34,296 nucleotides of DNA, from assembly GCA_024226735.1 (NCBI GenBank), contig JAAELL010000589.1:1-34296 (forward strand), given 5' to 3'. Shown piece by piece: positions 33,639 to 34,296 of the stretch. The first letter of the stretch is position 1. Each line of letters starts with the position of its first letter. The position numbers were made by a program, and so were the translations under genes. The notes below the pieces were generated by a model. The model searched no databases and was not told the DNA's origin. It saw only the letters and a list, made by a program, of their open reading frames with translations. This stretch comes from a bacterium. Its GTDB lineage: Bacteria; Planctomycetota; UBA1135; GCA-002686595.

Positions 33639-34046
33639 TCACCAATCGCCGAGACGCGCCTCGAACTGGCCCAGGTGGTATTCCATGTGCACGACGTAGT
33701 CCGCCATAAGGTACTCGAGCGTCACCGGCTCTCCCGCCGGCACGGCTCGAAAGGCGACCGTGTCGAAGTTGTGCACGCGGCACGCCCGCCCCCGAACGGC
33801 TGCCGGCACCGCCTCCATGACGCGCGCGAGGTGCAGATTGAAGGACCCCCACAGACCGACGAGCGCGTCCCAGGGCATGTCGTGGTTACCCTGCGCGGCG
33901 ACCCACTGGTCCTGGTCGTAACCCTCGAACACGAGATCGTCCTTGAGCGCGGCGCGCACGAAGCGCGGGTGGTTGTTGGACGCCGAGTCGATCAGGTGGC
34001 CGAGCAGCTCCTTCGCAGACCACTTCCCCGGTGCGGGCCTGGTCAC
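33639..34046 (-). CDS. DinB-family protein, 5' end apparently frameshifted
   Basis: From GTG 34046 the product is 135 aa: RPAPGKWSAKELLGHLIDSASNNHPRF, VHNFDTVAF and LMADYVVHMEYHLGQFEARLG. The His of GHLID and the H...H pair of VVHMEYHLGQ are the usual DinB/YfiT metal ligands, and PGKWS plus GHLIDSA is a standard start of the four-helix bundle. The expected first helix (about 17 residues, SPESDLRALVARIAP) is encoded just upstream from ATG 34099, but in another frame that ends at TGA (complement of 34043-34045). So the full gene was probably 33639-34099 with an indel or small deletion near 34043-34050. The family includes thiol-S-transferases and stress proteins. The 34-bp element at 34156-34189 is upstream. 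Confidence 0.78.
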   Translation of the reverse strand: MTRPAPGKWSAKELLGHLIDSASNNHPRFVRAALKDDLVFEGYDQDQWVAAQGNHDMPWDALVGLWGSFNLHLARVMEAVPAAVRGRACRVHNFDTVAFRAVPAGEPVTLEYLMADYVVHMEYHLGQFEARLGDW

Positions 34047-34095
34047 GGTGCGATGCGTGCGACGAGCGCGCGCAGGTCCGATTCGGGTGACGATG

Positions 34096-34155
34096 TCATG
34101 CGACACCAGCCAGGTGCGCGAAGCAGGGGAGGAAGAAGAGCAAGAGTGCGGCCAT
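34096..34155 (-). CDS. possible 19-aa hydrophobic leader peptide before the DinB gene
   Basis: ATG 34155 reads MAALLLFFLPCFAHLAGVA and stops at TGA (complement of 34096-34098). That stop overlaps ATG 34099, the original DinB start (ATGA overlap). It resembles a signal peptide and could be coupled to the next frame, but there is no ribosome-binding site and chance is a fair explanation. Confidence 0.2.
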   Translation of the reverse strand: MAALLLFFLPCFAHLAGVA

Positions 34156-34189
34156 GTGGTGTGATGCAGACAGTTGCGGTCTTGTCCCG
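34156..34189 (-). promoter_or_regulatory. 34-bp element upstream of the DinB gene (copy 2)
   Basis: This is the second copy of the element at 7143-7176 (28/34 identical, no gaps), again about 57 bp before a minus-strand start codon (34099). Read on the minus strand it contains GCAACT, an AAC-type -35-like hexamer. From 34190 to the window end I see nothing else that can be supported. Confidence 0.45.
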
Positions 34190-34296
34190 AGTTCGCGTGT
34201 GCGTGCCACAAGGCGCGGCGACGACGCAACTTCGCTGCCAATACGGTGATACTGGGATTGGTCGCAGGAGCCGCAACGCCGTGGCGCGTGCATGCG

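Overview
This is a G+C-rich (about 70% by eye), gene-dense chromosomal window from a planctomycete-like bacterium. The evidence is a PSCyt1/DUF1549/DUF1553 protein followed by a Tat-exported DUF1501 protein, a Hanks kinase fused to WD40 repeats, an ECF sigma factor fused to a membrane segment and carboxypeptidase-regulatory-like repeats, and secreted proteins ending in a GTRYCTPA...FTDAV domain that I associate with planctomycete genomes. No tRNA, rRNA, CRISPR array, transposase or prophage was seen.

Layout. 1-434: 3' part of a D-2-hydroxyacid dehydrogenase (+). 504-7088: secreted GTRYCTPA-domain protein (+), convergent with and overlapping the sigma-fusion gene (-); then a frameshifted small-gene remnant and a large Asp-box beta-propeller lipoprotein with the same C-terminal domain (-). 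7200-8630: an orphan fragment of that domain, a fumarylacetoacetate-hydrolase-family enzyme (+), and an intergenic region with a very long RNA-like hairpin. 8630-14215: a minus-strand operon of STAS-MlaE permease, ATPase, MCE protein, auxiliary lipoprotein, MFS transporter and secreted beta-propeller. It looks like a lipid-trafficking (Mla/Pqi-like) module. 14263-17258: DSD1/D-threonine-aldolase-type PLP enzyme (+), a small protein (-) and a secreted PQQ-type propeller (+), closed by a perfect 20-bp hairpin. 17313-22801: YihY/BrkB membrane protein with a winged-helix tail, downstream of the kinase-WD40 gene (-). 22975-24175: TetR regulator with a palindromic operator and a frameshifted membrane-protein gene. 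24176-29149: the PSCyt1-DUF1501 gene pair. 29155-34296: a DUF6958-like protein (-), a carboxypeptidase-regulatory-like protein whose sigma-factor head appears deleted (+), a secreted peptidase-fold protein (-), and a DinB-family gene with a broken 5' end (-).

Main observations. (1) The 102-nt intergenic hairpin at 8482-8583 has 33-nt arms in which 32 positions can pair as plus-strand RNA; six of these are G-U, so the minus strand pairs less well. (2) There is one intact sigma/transmembrane/outer-domain fusion, and a second locus that looks like the same architecture with the sigma domains deleted. (3) A 34-bp element (28/34 identical) lies about 55 bp upstream of two unrelated minus-strand genes. 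(4) The GTRYCTPA domain occurs twice complete and once as a fragment within 7 kb. (5) Several genes look broken, either by decay or by assembly error.
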